NCBI RefSeq assembly: GCF_028683135.1 | Contig: NZ_JAJUBB010000009.1 | Location: 62,001-126,000, forward strand | Length of the DNA: 64,000 nucleotides | From: Enterovibrio qingdaonensis | Lineage (GTDB): Bacteria; Pseudomonadota; Gammaproteobacteria; Enterobacterales; Vibrionaceae | Direction: 5' to 3' | In this document: positions 29,421 through 38,150 of the stretch, piece by piece | Layout of the letters: each line of letters opens with the position of its first letter | Numbering within the stretch: position 1 is the first letter of the stretch | Notes under the pieces: model-generated | Database searches by the model: none | Seen by the model: only the letters and a program-made list of their open reading frames with translations | What the model was told of the DNA's origin: nothing | Translations under genes and position numbers: made by a program

Positions 29421-30154
29421 AGAAGTGGATTGTAATGCTGTTTGCCCTGCTGCCTTCTCTGGCGATGGCAGCGGGCTCAAGTGTTCCGTTGGATGCGGCA
29501 AACAATGATTTGTCAGACAAGGCATCACTACAAAACGGTGCTAAGTTGTTCATGAACTACTGTTTCGGTTGTCATGCGACCCAATATCAACGCTATGAGC
29601 GGATTTCTGAAGACTTAGAGATCCCGAAAGAATTGATGCTGGAAAATCTGGTTTTTGACAGTAATGCCAAGATCGGTGATTTGGTGAAAAATGCCATGAC
29701 ATCTGAAGACGGCGCGACCTTCTTTGGTGGCCCGGCACCTGACTTGACGCTGGTGGCACGTGTTCGTGGAAGCGATTGGATTTACACCTATTTGCGTTCG
29801 TTTTATCAAGACGACTCTCGTCCGTTTGGTGTGAATAACTCGGTCTTCCCAAGTGTGGGTATGCCGCATGTGTTGGAAGAGCTCCAAGGTACGCCAGTTA
29901 AACAATACAAAACGGTATTGGTTGATGGTGAATACGTTGAAGAGTTTATGGGCATCGAATCTTTAGGGAATGGCGAATTAAGTCCTGAAGAATATGATGA
30001 AGCCGTTCGAGACTTGGTTAACTTCTTGGAATATTCTGGCGAGCCTAACAAGCTTGAGCGTCAGCAAATGGGCTATTGGGTCATTGGTTTCATCGTGATT
30101 TTCTTGATTCTTGCCATTTTGCTGAAGAAAGAGTATTGGCGCGACGTTCACTGA
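29417..30154 (+). CDS. petC: PetC, cytochrome c1
   Basis: A 245-residue cytochrome c1. It has a Sec signal peptide (MKKWIVMLFALLPSLAMA, about 18 residues), the covalent heme motif CFGCH at 49-53 and a C-terminal membrane anchor (YWVIGFIVIFLILAILL), and it passes electrons from the Rieske protein to a soluble or membrane cytochrome c. It overlaps petB by 4 bases, so the three bc1 subunits form a tightly coupled operon, ended by a terminator 28 bases downstream. The presence of bc1 implies a cytochrome c oxidase branch, as is general in vibrios and not in E. coli. Confidence 0.96.
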   Translation: MKKWIVMLFALLPSLAMAAGSSVPLDAANNDLSDKASLQNGAKLFMNYCFGCHATQYQRYERISEDLEIPKELMLENLVFDSNAKIGDLVKNAMTSEDGATFFGGPAPDLTLVARVRGSDWIYTYLRSFYQDDSRPFGVNNSVFPSVGMPHVLEELQGTPVKQYKTVLVDGEYVEEFMGIESLGNGELSPEEYDEAVRDLVNFLEYSGEPNKLERQQMGYWVIGFIVIFLILAILLKKEYWRDVH

Positions 30155-30181
30155 TCGGTTAATCTAGTGAGTTGCTGATCC

Positions 30182-30212
30182 ACAATGGGGGCAGGTGCTC
30201 CCATTGTTTTTT
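30182..30212 (+). terminator. Terminator after petABC
   Basis: ACAATGGG (30182-30189) pairs with CCCATTGT (30200-30207); the middle GGC and GCT extend the stem with a bulge. A T-run follows. It lies 29 bases before sspA, so sspA either has a promoter here or is read through. Confidence 0.85.
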
Positions 30213-30240
30213 CTATAGATGAAATATTCTGGAGGGGTTA

Positions 30241-30876
30241 ATGGCTGTTGCTGCCAATAAACGCTCGGTGATGACGTTGTATTCAGACGCATCAGACATG
30301 TATAGCCATCAAGTGCGCATCGTTCTTGCTGAGAAAGGTGTGACTTATGAGATTGAGCTTGTTGATCCAAACAACCTGCCAGAGGATTTACTGGACCTGA
30401 ATCCGTACAATTCGGTTCCTACGCTGGTTGATCGTGAGCTTGCGTTGTACAACGCGAACATCATCATGGAATACCTAGATGAGCGTTTTCCGCACCCACC
30501 GTTGATGCCAGTATACCCAGTTGCTCGTGGCAACAGCCGCCTGATGATGTATCGCATCGAGCGCAACTGGTACACGCTTGCTGAGAAAATTGAAAAAGGC
30601 AATGCGGAAGAAGCTGACTGTGCACGTCGTCAATTGCGTGAGGAGCTGCTGGCTCTGGCACCGGTATTCGCTGAATATCCGTTCTTCATGAGTGAAGAAT
30701 TCAGCTTGGTAGATTGCTATCTTGCGCCTTTGCTGTGGCGTTTGCCTGTTATGGGTATTGAGCTGAGTGGCCCTGGTGCTAAAGAAGTGAAAACCTACAT
30801 GGCTCGCGTATTTGAACGTGATTCATTCTTGGCTTCACTGACTGAAGCAGAACGTGAAATGCGTTTGGCTCAGTAA
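30241..30876 (+). CDS. sspA: SspA, stringent starvation protein A
   Basis: A 211-residue glutathione-S-transferase-fold protein that binds RNA polymerase and helps acid and starvation survival and virulence gene control. It has no GST activity in known cases. The N-terminal thioredoxin-like domain (MTLYSDASDMYSHQVRIVLA to about residue 85) includes the surface motif YNANIIMEYLDERFPHPPL near the conserved P-H-P pocket. The rest is the helical GST C-terminal domain. GGAGG lies 7 bases before the ATG. Start and stop overlap with sspB by one base (TAATG). Confidence 0.96.
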   Translation: MAVAANKRSVMTLYSDASDMYSHQVRIVLAEKGVTYEIELVDPNNLPEDLLDLNPYNSVPTLVDRELALYNANIIMEYLDERFPHPPLMPVYPVARGNSRLMMYRIERNWYTLAEKIEKGNAEEADCARRQLREELLALAPVFAEYPFFMSEEFSLVDCYLAPLLWRLPVMGIELSGPGAKEVKTYMARVFERDSFLASLTEAEREMRLAQ

Positions 30877-31355
30877 TGGATGATATCAATCTGACGCCAC
30901 GTCGCCCGTACTTGCTGCGGGCGTTTCACGACTGGTTGCTGGATAACGATTTGACGCCTCATTTGGTGGTTGATGCGATGTTGCCTAACGTGGTCGTGCC
31001 TTTTGAGTACGTTCAGGATGGTCAGATCGTATTGAACATTGCGCCACGTGCGGTGGGTAACCTTGAACTGGGTAATGACGAAGTACGCTTTAATGCGCGC
31101 TTTGGCGGTCGCCCAATGACAGTGACGGTTCCGCTTTACGCTGTTGTCGCGATTTATGCACGTGAAAATGGCGCGGGAACCATGTTCGAGTCTGAGCCTG
31201 CTTATGAAGCTGAGCTTGAGGGTATTGAGATCATTGAAGATCAGTCTGATGAGCCTGTACTAGATACAGTGGAAGAGACTGCCGAGGTTGATGATGTACC
31301 TGATGAAGCTCCGATTAGGCCTAAGGGCAGACCGACCCTTACCGTAGTGAAATAA
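30876..31355 (+). CDS. sspB: SspB, ClpXP specificity adaptor
   Basis: A 159-residue adaptor that tethers ssrA-tagged proteins and other substrates such as RseA fragments to ClpXP. The N-terminal dimeric binding domain covers about 1-110 (RPYLLRAFHDWLLDNDLTPH, FNARFGGRPMTVTVPLYAV). It is followed by an acidic linker and a C-terminal XB motif ending LTVVK that docks on the ClpX zinc domain. It shares one base with sspA. Given degS upstream, both steps of the sigma-E release pathway have a component in this window. Confidence 0.96.
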   Translation: MDDINLTPRRPYLLRAFHDWLLDNDLTPHLVVDAMLPNVVVPFEYVQDGQIVLNIAPRAVGNLELGNDEVRFNARFGGRPMTVTVPLYAVVAIYARENGAGTMFESEPAYEAELEGIEIIEDQSDEPVLDTVEETAEVDDVPDEAPIRPKGRPTLTVVK

Positions 31356-31381
31356 AAAAGCAGCCTGATGGCTGCTTTTTT
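31354..31381. terminator. Terminator between sspB and dolP
   Basis: AAAAAGCAGCC, loop TGAT, GGCTGCTTTTT. T-runs on both strands make it usable for the convergent dolP transcript, whose stop lies 16 bases away. Confidence 0.9.
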
Positions 31382-31397
31382 GTGCCCATGAAATACA

Positions 31398-31952
31398 TCA
31401 CTGAGCAGTTTCGGTTTGTTGGGGCTGATAGTACTGAAAGCCTTTAATAACTTGCTTTACACCGCGTATATTTCTAGCAATTTCAGTCGCTTCATTGGCT
31501 TGCTCGTGCGTCACATACCCCAGTAAGAAAACTTCGCTGTCTTCTGTGATCACTTTGATATTCACATTATTGAGTTTTTTACTCCCGATCAGGGCGGATT
31601 TCACTTTCGTTGTCAGCCATGTGTCGTTGCTGACTGCCCCAAGAGAAAGCGGCGGCTTAATTCGGATTTGATCGTAAATCGTTTCCACGCCGTTTACTTC
31701 TCTGATCTTTTGAACCAATGTGTTTTTCAGTGCTTCCGTTTTTGCTTGCCCAATAAGCAGTAGTTTACCGTCATAAGATACCGCATTAATTCGGGTATCT
31801 CCTTGAAATGGTGGCTTGTTGACGATACCGGCTACTTGCATACTCAGGTGTGTATCATTGAGCTCAGCCTTGGCTGTTCGAGTATCCTGTTCATAGAACG
31901 TTGAACAAGCACTCAACCCCAATACTGCAGCTAGTATAAGTGCTCTTTTCAT
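31398..31952 (-). CDS. dolP: DolP (YraP), dual-BON-domain outer-membrane lipoprotein
   Basis: A 184-residue lipoprotein with signal MKRALILAAVLGLSAC and lipid-attachment Cys16. Two BON domains follow (about 45-115 and 120-180), the second ending in VKQVIKGFQYY. DolP sits at the inner face of the outer membrane, enriched at division sites, and supports outer-membrane integrity and amidase (NlpD) activity. It is a sigma-E regulon member in enterics. It is the last gene of lpoA-yraN-diaA-dolP, 3 bp after diaA. Confidence 0.95.
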   Translation of the reverse strand: MKRALILAAVLGLSACSTFYEQDTRTAKAELNDTHLSMQVAGIVNKPPFQGDTRINAVSYDGKLLLIGQAKTEALKNTLVQKIREVNGVETIYDQIRIKPPLSLGAVSNDTWLTTKVKSALIGSKKLNNVNIKVITEDSEVFLLGYVTHEQANEATEIARNIRGVKQVIKGFQYYQPQQTETAQ

Positions 31953-31955
31953 ACG

Positions 31956-32549
<594 letters not shown>

Positions 32550-32933
32550 TTACCCTTCAATAAATATATTTTTGATCCAGTTTACCGAGTTTACCTCGCC
32601 TTCAAAAGCGACGACATCAAATCGAAACTCGGTTTGTGTTGCCGAAAGTCCTTTTTGTGATAACCAGAGGTAGGCGGATTTCAGCATTCTTTGTTGTTTT
32701 TTGTGATTCACGGTAATAGCGGCACCGCCAAATTTCTGGCTTTGACGAAATTTGACTTCAATAAAGACGAGGCATGTTCCGTCTCGCATGACGAGGTCAA
32801 GCTCACCCAATTTAAAGCGAACATTTTTGTCGATAAACAAAAGACCCTGCCGCTTGAGAAAGCGGCAGGCTTGTTGTTCATAGTGATCGCCAGACTGTTT
32901 CTTATTTAACAGAAACAATCCCCTGGTCTCCAA
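32550..32933 (-). CDS. yraN: YraN, UPF0102 endonuclease-like protein
   Basis: A 127-residue UPF0102 protein with the restriction-endonuclease-like core: GELDLVMRDGTCLVFIEVKFR carries the D...ExK motif (split: GELDLV, then FIEVK). Its role is unsettled; the family is linked to DNA processing or Holliday-junction-type activity by fold only. The start lies inside the lpoA 3' end with a 32-base overlap; alignment of the N-terminal KQSGDHYEQQACRFLKRQGL with the family supports a start near here. Position between lpoA and diaA is conserved in gammaproteobacteria. Confidence 0.9.
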   Translation of the reverse strand: METRGLFLLNKKQSGDHYEQQACRFLKRQGLLFIDKNVRFKLGELDLVMRDGTCLVFIEVKFRQSQKFGGAAITVNHKKQQRMLKSAYLWLSQKGLSATQTEFRFDVVAFEGEVNSVNWIKNIFIEG

Positions 32934-34737
32934 ATTTCGCCCAAGATACTGTGCGGTTAACGGTACAGTAATCGCCCAGCGTCAGTTCGCCAGATTGGCC
33001 TTCAAAACGGTACTCAGGTAACACCTGCATTTGTGGCAGTGCTTCAATCAAGGCATAAGCATCCATACCCAAGGCGTACAGTCTGGTCATGCCGTTGTCT
33101 AAATCAGGCCATAGGTGGTGGAAGCGCTCAGACGCTGGGTGGTTTGGCTCAATCAATAGCGGCACATCACTAAATTCGATACCGCGTAGTTCGCCAATTT
33201 CGCCTACGCCTTTAACGCGGTTGTTGCTGCGGGAGCTGGCGTACAGTTTTGGCGGCTGCACATCAGGATTGATAGCGACTTCAATAAACGGCTTGAGTAG
33301 CGTTAACTCACCGGCATTTGCAACAAGATAAACGGCATCAACGTCTCGGCGGCTACGTTGTTCAGCTTCAAGATCTAGACCTGTCAGCTGCTTCATTTGT
33401 TGTATGCGGGCCTGACTTTCAGTAAGGCCAAAGACGCGTTGTACCGTTTTTTGCATTGCAGCGCGGTTTTTGAAGTACTCAACTTCGGCAGGCTCGCCAG
33501 TCAATGCTTCCCATTCTTTTGAAAACGCATCACTTACACGTTTACCAAAACCATTGCTTGGCGCAATTACAAGGGGGTACTTCTGTCCATTCTGTGCAAT
33601 GTGAATGGCAGCTTGCTGCGCTTCTTGCTCTGGTGACAAAGTAAAGAAGCAAGCGTTAGGCTCGCCGTGCTCACCATTTGGGATGTTCAGAGCCAGCGTT
33701 GGGAAGCTATTTTGGCTGTCAGCCAAGAAGGCGTCGACTTTATCTTTTTGTAGTGGACCAATGACGAATTGAATGCCTTCTGCTTGCATTTTGGCAACGA
33801 TGTCAGTCATTGAGGATGCGTTTGTATCGTAAAACGTTACTGCTGGCGCTTTTTCACCCGATGCGTCATCAAGCAAACCTTGGACAAAGCCGTTACGGAT
33901 GGCTTCACCCTGCGCGGCGAATTTATCACTCAAAGGAAGCAACACGCCAATACGTTCAGGGCGAAGTATTTCCATAGCCTGCAATGTGGCTAGGTCTGTT
34001 GGCAAATAACGGTTTGCTGGATGTTCAGGGTTTGCAGCCAACCATTCATTTAATGCTTCTTGTTGACGTGCCGGGTGACCGGCATTGCGGCGTAATTGCG
34101 TGACAAGATCAATCCAACCAGTCAGCGTTTCATTTCCTGCCTTAGACAAGGCATTGAGATCAGGCAGCGGCATTTGAATTAAACTTTTCCAGACCTTGTC
34201 CCAATTTTTTTGCTTGTCATAGGTATCGGTTAGGTACGGAGACGCTTCAGCCCACGCAAAAACAGCACCCGGCTGATTGCCAAGCTGCTCGTAGAGTGCG
34301 CCTTTTAGTTGGTAGTAACGCTGGTATTGAGTGGCGGGCAGTTGCCAGGTTGGCTGAAAATTCAGGCTGTCTAACGCCGCTTGCGGCTGGCCTTTTTTCT
34401 CTAACAACACAGCACGGTTGAGTTGCCACTCAGACAATTGAAGCGGCGTTAGCGGAAGCTTGGCTAATCGACCAACCAATACATCTGCCTGCGCAAATTG
34501 GTTTTCTTCGATTAACGCTTTCAGCGCAAGCAAAAACCAGTCTGCTTTCTCTTCGCCTGTCGACGTTTCTGCCTGAAGCAGATAGTAGGTTGATGACTCT
34601 CGAGCAGGTGCGGTGATGTCATACTGAGGACCTTGCTCCGCTGGAGGCGTTGTCTGACATGCAGAAAGCACCAAAGCCAGCGCGATTGGTGAGAGAAGTC
34701 GTGATACACTTTTGCACTTATGGGTTATTTTACGCAT
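32902..34737 (-). CDS. lpoA: LpoA, outer-membrane lipoprotein activator of PBP1a
   Basis: A 611-residue lipoprotein that reaches across the periplasm to activate the transpeptidase of PBP1a. Lipid-attachment Cys27 is in LALVLSACQ. The N-terminal half is a TPR-like helical domain (about 35-250) and the C-terminal half is a periplasmic-binding-protein-like domain (about 255-575; RIGVLLPLSDKFAAQGEAIR is its start). Two ATGs (34743 and 34737) are in frame; I chose 34737, which has AGAAG 6 bases upstream. It is the first gene of lpoA-yraN-diaA-dolP, divergent from rsmI across only about 60 bp. Confidence 0.93.
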   Translation of the reverse strand: MRKITHKCKSVSRLLSPIALALVLSACQTTPPAEQGPQYDITAPARESSTYYLLQAETSTGEEKADWFLLALKALIEENQFAQADVLVGRLAKLPLTPLQLSEWQLNRAVLLEKKGQPQAALDSLNFQPTWQLPATQYQRYYQLKGALYEQLGNQPGAVFAWAEASPYLTDTYDKQKNWDKVWKSLIQMPLPDLNALSKAGNETLTGWIDLVTQLRRNAGHPARQQEALNEWLAANPEHPANRYLPTDLATLQAMEILRPERIGVLLPLSDKFAAQGEAIRNGFVQGLLDDASGEKAPAVTFYDTNASSMTDIVAKMQAEGIQFVIGPLQKDKVDAFLADSQNSFPTLALNIPNGEHGEPNACFFTLSPEQEAQQAAIHIAQNGQKYPLVIAPSNGFGKRVSDAFSKEWEALTGEPAEVEYFKNRAAMQKTVQRVFGLTESQARIQQMKQLTGLDLEAEQRSRRDVDAVYLVANAGELTLLKPFIEVAINPDVQPPKLYASSRSNNRVKGVGEIGELRGIEFSDVPLLIEPNHPASERFHHLWPDLDNGMTRLYALGMDAYALIEALPQMQVLPEYRFEGQSGELTLGDYCTVNRTVSWAKFGDQGIVSVK

Positions 34738-34798
34738 GAACATCTTCTGTCCGTAACTTGTTGCCCTCTATATTAATCGCCGAAGGGTTGTGAAACAA

Positions 34799-35662
34799 AT
34801 GACTGATGAAACTTCAACCATGGTTGACGTCTCAACTTTATATATCGTACCGACACCGATCGGAAACCTTGGTGATATCACTCAACGTGCGCTAGAGATT
34901 TTGCAGCATGTTGACATCATCGCTGCCGAGGATACCCGTCATACGGGTAGACTGTTGTCCCATTTTGGCATCACGACCCGAACTTTTGCTTTGCACGACC
35001 ATAACGAGCAACAAAAAGCGGATATGTTGATCGAAAAATTGGTCAGTGGGCAGACTATTGCGTTGGTTTCTGATGCGGGCACGCCGTTGATATCGGATCC
35101 AGGGTACCACCTTGTGACGCGTTGTCGTCAGGCGGGTGTAAAAGTTGTACCACTTCCAGGGCCTTGCGCCGTTATTACAGCATTGAGTGCCTCGGGGCTT
35201 CCCTCCGATCGTTTCAGTTTTGAAGGGTTTCTTCCGCCAAAAAGCAAAGGTCGCCGTGATAAGTTCATGGAAGTTGCCAGCGACCCGCGCACCATGATTT
35301 TTTATGAATCACCGCACCGCATACTCGATACACTGGAAGATATGCTGGCAGTGCTAGGCGAAGACCGCCAAGTTGTACTGGCGCGTGAGTTAACGAAAAC
35401 CTATGAGACTATTCATGGTGCTCCACTGGGAGAGTTGATCCCTTGGCTTAACGAAGACAGCAACCGTGTTCGTGGTGAAATGGTGCTGCTGATTGCTGGG
35501 CATCGTGCTGAAAAAGACGATCTGCCACCTGAAGCGACAAAAGCTGTCACGCTGCTATCAAAAGAGTTGCCGCTGAAAAAAGCAGCAGCAATTGCTGCGG
35601 AATTATACGGTGTCAAAAAAAATGCGCTGTATAAGTGGGGCTTAGAGAGTTTAGATCAATAA
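34799..35662 (+). CDS. rsmI: RsmI, 16S rRNA C1402 2'-O-methyltransferase
   Basis: A 287-residue SAM-dependent enzyme methylating the 2'-OH of C1402 in the 16S decoding centre. The tetrapyrrole-methylase-like fold shows [53 protein letters not shown] and GEMVLLIAG. The GTG at 34790 (giving MKQM...) is an alternative start only 3 codons upstream; GAAGGG lies 11 bases before the ATG and 2 before the GTG. Its partner rsmH, which methylates N4 of the same C1402, lies 1.2 kb downstream in this window. Confidence 0.95.
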   Translation: MTDETSTMVDVSTLYIVPTPIGNLGDITQRALEILQHVDIIAAEDTRHTGRLLSHFGITTRTFALHDHNEQQKADMLIEKLVSGQTIALVSDAGTPLISDPGYHLVTRCRQAGVKVVPLPGPCAVITALSASGLPSDRFSFEGFLPPKSKGRRDKFMEVASDPRTMIFYESPHRILDTLEDMLAVLGEDRQVVLARELTKTYETIHGAPLGELIPWLNEDSNRVRGEMVLLIAGHRAEKDDLPPEATKAVTLLSKELPLKKAAAIAAELYGVKKNALYKWGLESLDQ

Positions 35663-35701
35663 GATCTCGAGTTTGCGCTGGATCCCTGGCGGGGAGTTCT
35701 A

Positions 35702-35707
35702 TATAAT
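35702..35707 (+). promoter_or_regulatory. -10 element of the rnpB promoter
   Basis: Perfect TATAAT followed by CCGCCGCC, a GC-rich discriminator. TGGATC (35679-35684) at 17 bases is the best but weak -35. Predicted start is 7-8 bases downstream and fits the 5' strand of the RNase P RNA P1 stem. Confidence 0.7.
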
Positions 35708-35714
35708 CCGCCGC

Positions 35715-36093
<379 letters not shown>

Positions 36094-36102
36094 AACACCT
36101 TG

Positions 36103-36136
36103 AAGAAGGCGAGCATTTTGCTCGCCTTCTTTATTT
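36103..36136 (+). terminator. Terminator of rnpB
   Basis: Perfect 13-bp stem AAGAAGGCGAGCA/TGCTCGCCTTCTT around TTT, followed by TATTT. It lies 10 bases after the predicted mature 3' end. Confidence 0.88.
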
Positions 36137-36138
36137 GG

Positions 36139-36228
36139 GGCATACCACAACGACTTTTTTGGTCTCCCTCTCCGACTTTTCTAAGAAGTTTTTCTGGTAT
36201 GCCGAGAGCCATTCTTAAAAAGAATGGC
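36139..36228. other. Nested inverted repeats in the rnpB-mraZ gap
   Basis: Arms GGCATACCA (36139-36147) and TGGTATGCC (36195-36203) are perfect complements 47 bases apart. The interior carries CGACTTTT twice (36151 and 36173). Immediately after comes a perfect hairpin GCCATTCTT-AAA-AAGAATGGC (36208-36228). The remaining bases to the mraZ promoter at 36325 show nothing I can support. Function unknown. Confidence 0.5.
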
Positions 36229-36324
36229 GTTTGGTTAAAAAAACAGCGCCGATAATTGGCGGGCAAGCCTTTGATCTAGAATGCTGTTCACGAAATTGTG
36301 AGCATTATCATCTCTTTGCCTAGC

Positions 36325-36354
36325 TTGACTTTCTTTTTGCCTGCTACGTACACT
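36325..36354 (+). promoter_or_regulatory. Pmra promoter of the division and cell wall cluster
   Basis: TTGACT (36325-36330; 5 of 6), 18-base spacer, TACACT (36349-36354; 4 of 6). The predicted start near 36361 falls at the first decamer of the MraZ operator. In E. coli the equivalent promoter serves mraZ through ftsW and beyond. Confidence 0.65.
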
Positions 36355-36359
36355 TCTAA

Positions 36360-36414
36360 GTGGGAAATAGTGGAAGAAAGTGGTTAATTTTGGGATAAAG
36401 GGGGAGTCAGTGGC
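36360..36414 (+). promoter_or_regulatory. MraZ operator: decamer array
   Basis: Six G-rich motifs repeat exactly every 10 bases up to the start codon: GTGGGAAATA (36360), GTGGAAGAAA (36370), GTGGTTAATT (36380), TTGGGATAAA (36390), GGGGGAGTCA (36400), GTGGC (36410). MraZ of E. coli is known to bind TGGG-N5 direct repeats at its own promoter; the spacing is the same here. The fifth unit (GGGGGAG) also serves as the ribosome site of mraZ. Confidence 0.7.
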
Positions 36415-36873
36415 ATGTTGAGGGGCGTCAGCGCGATCTCACTCGACACCAAAGGTCGAGTGGCATTACCAAAGCGATATCGAGAAGAACTCGATGCGCT
36501 GTGTGATGGCGTGTTTGTATGCACCATTGATCATCAGTTACCATGCCTGCTTGTTTATCCATTGCCCGAATGGGAGCGCATTGAAGCCAAACTTTCCCGC
36601 CTATCTAGCCTCAACCCGGCAGAGCGTCGATTGCAGAGATTGCTTTTGGGTCACGCCTTTGAGTGTGAGATGGACGGACAAGGTCGACTTTTGATTTCTC
36701 CAACGTTGCGCGATTACGCGGGGCTGAGTGGGAAAGCCATGTTAGTTGGACAATTAAATAAATTTGAATTGTGGAACAGCGATAAATGGCAGCAACAGAT
36801 CGATCAAGATATTCAACTTCAAGCGGAATCAGCAGAAGCATTGAGCGAACGGCTCAGTAACTTCTCGCTATAG
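36415..36873 (+). CDS. mraZ: MraZ, transcriptional regulator of the dcw cluster
   Basis: A 152-residue double SpoVT/AbrB-like protein. Each half holds the family motif: [15 protein letters not shown] (residues 8-22) and [15 protein letters not shown] (about 82-96). MraZ forms ring oligomers, binds repeated TGGG boxes and represses the cluster in E. coli. The operator array lies directly upstream, so autoregulation is likely. First gene of the cluster, 12 bp before rsmH. Confidence 0.97.
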   Translation: MLRGVSAISLDTKGRVALPKRYREELDALCDGVFVCTIDHQLPCLLVYPLPEWERIEAKLSRLSSLNPAERRLQRLLLGHAFECEMDGQGRLLISPTLRDYAGLSGKAMLVGQLNKFELWNSDKWQQQIDQDIQLQAESAEALSERLSNFSL

Positions 36874-36885
36874 GTACCCAAGATT

Positions 36886-37839
36886 ATGTCAGAGCAGTTC
36901 TCACACATTTCCGTCCTTCTCCATGAATCTATCGAAGGCTTAGCCCTTAAACCCGATGGCATTTACGTTGATGGCACCTTTGGCCGTGGTGGTCACTCGC
37001 GCGAAATTTTGTCTCGATTGGGCGAAAATGGCCGTTTATACGGTATTGACCGCGACCCACAAGCAATTGCAGAAGCCGCCAAGATCAATGACCCAAGATT
37101 CAATATCATCCACGGCCCATTTTCGGGCGTCCAAGAATACATCGAAGAGCGCGGCTTAAGCGGCAAGATTGATGGCGTATTGCTTGATCTTGGTGTGTCA
37201 TCCCCTCAACTTGATGACCCAGAGCGCGGTTTCAGCTTCATGCGTGACGGCCCGTTAGATATGCGTATGGATCCAACATCAGGCATTCCAGCGTCTCAAT
37301 GGCTGATGGAAGCCGATGCTGATGATATCTCGTGGGTATTACGAGAGTTTGGTGAAGAGCGATTTGCGAAGCGCATCGCGCGTGCCATTGTTGCTCACCG
37401 TGAAGACGAGACCAAAGAGCCGTTGACGCGTACCTTGCAGTTGGCAAATCTTATCGCCAATGCATCCCCGTCTCGTGACAAGAAAAAACACCCAGCGACC
37501 CGCAGTTTCCAAGCGATTCGTATCTATATCAACAGTGAACTGGAAGAAATTGAAACGGCGATGCAAGGGGCACTGAATGTGTTGGCTCCTGGTGGTCGTC
37601 TTTCTATCATCAGCTTCCACTCACTGGAAGATCGTTTAGTTAAGCGTTTTATCCGCAAACAAAGCAAGGGGCCAGACGTGCCTCGTGGTGTGCCGCTGAC
37701 TGAAGATCAAATTCGTGCACTTGGCAGTGCCAATATGAAGCCTGTCGGCAAAGCGTTAAAGCCAAGCGATTTGGAAGTGACTGATAATACGCGTTCTCGC
37801 AGCTCAGTACTGCGTGTTGCAGAAAAACTGGGTGACTAA
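36886..37839 (+). CDS. rsmH: RsmH (MraW), 16S rRNA m4C1402 methyltransferase
   Basis: A 317-residue SAM-dependent methyltransferase acting on N4 of C1402 in 16S rRNA, the companion modification of RsmI. The SAM-binding motif is [16 protein letters not shown] (residues 26-41), with [13 protein letters not shown] before it. Later motifs are [25 protein letters not shown] and [18 protein letters not shown]. Shares one base with ftsL (TAATG). Confidence 0.97.
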   Translation: MSEQFSHISVLLHESIEGLALKPDGIYVDGTFGRGGHSREILSRLGENGRLYGIDRDPQAIAEAAKINDPRFNIIHGPFSGVQEYIEERGLSGKIDGVLLDLGVSSPQLDDPERGFSFMRDGPLDMRMDPTSGIPASQWLMEADADDISWVLREFGEERFAKRIARAIVAHREDETKEPLTRTLQLANLIANASPSRDKKKHPATRSFQAIRIYINSELEEIETAMQGALNVLAPGGRLSIISFHSLEDRLVKRFIRKQSKGPDVPRGVPLTEDQIRALGSANMKPVGKALKPSDLEVTDNTRSRSSVLRVAEKLGD

Positions 37840-38150
37840 TGGATCAGACGCCAGGGCTAACTAAACAGATTATTCGGGATTTGACCTCCATTGGTCGAGC
37901 CCCGCTGATTTTATTGGTTCTGGTGTTGTTATCTGCCCTTGCGGTCGTTTATATCACTCAGCAAACGCGGTCTGTTATTGCATTGCAAGACAGGCTGCTT
38001 ATTGAACGCGAGCGCCTTGATGTTGAGTGGCGAAACCAAATTTTGGAAGAGCATGCCCTGTCGGAGCATAGCCGCGTCGAAGAAATGGCGAGGCGGGATC
38101 AAGATATGATTCGTCCCGACAACAAACGTGAAATCATAGTGAGCCAATAG
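37839..38150 (+). CDS. ftsL: FtsL, divisome bitopic protein
   Basis: A 103-residue bitopic protein that forms a complex with FtsB and FtsQ and helps activate FtsWI. One membrane helix (APLILLVLVLLSALAVVYI, about residues 19-37) is followed by a periplasmic coiled coil (VIALQDRLLIERERLDVEWR). Length and position are typical. Its stop and the GTG of ftsI share a base (TAGTG). ftsB is not in this window. Confidence 0.95.
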   Translation: MDQTPGLTKQIIRDLTSIGRAPLILLVLVLLSALAVVYITQQTRSVIALQDRLLIERERLDVEWRNQILEEHALSEHSRVEEMARRDQDMIRPDNKREIIVSQ

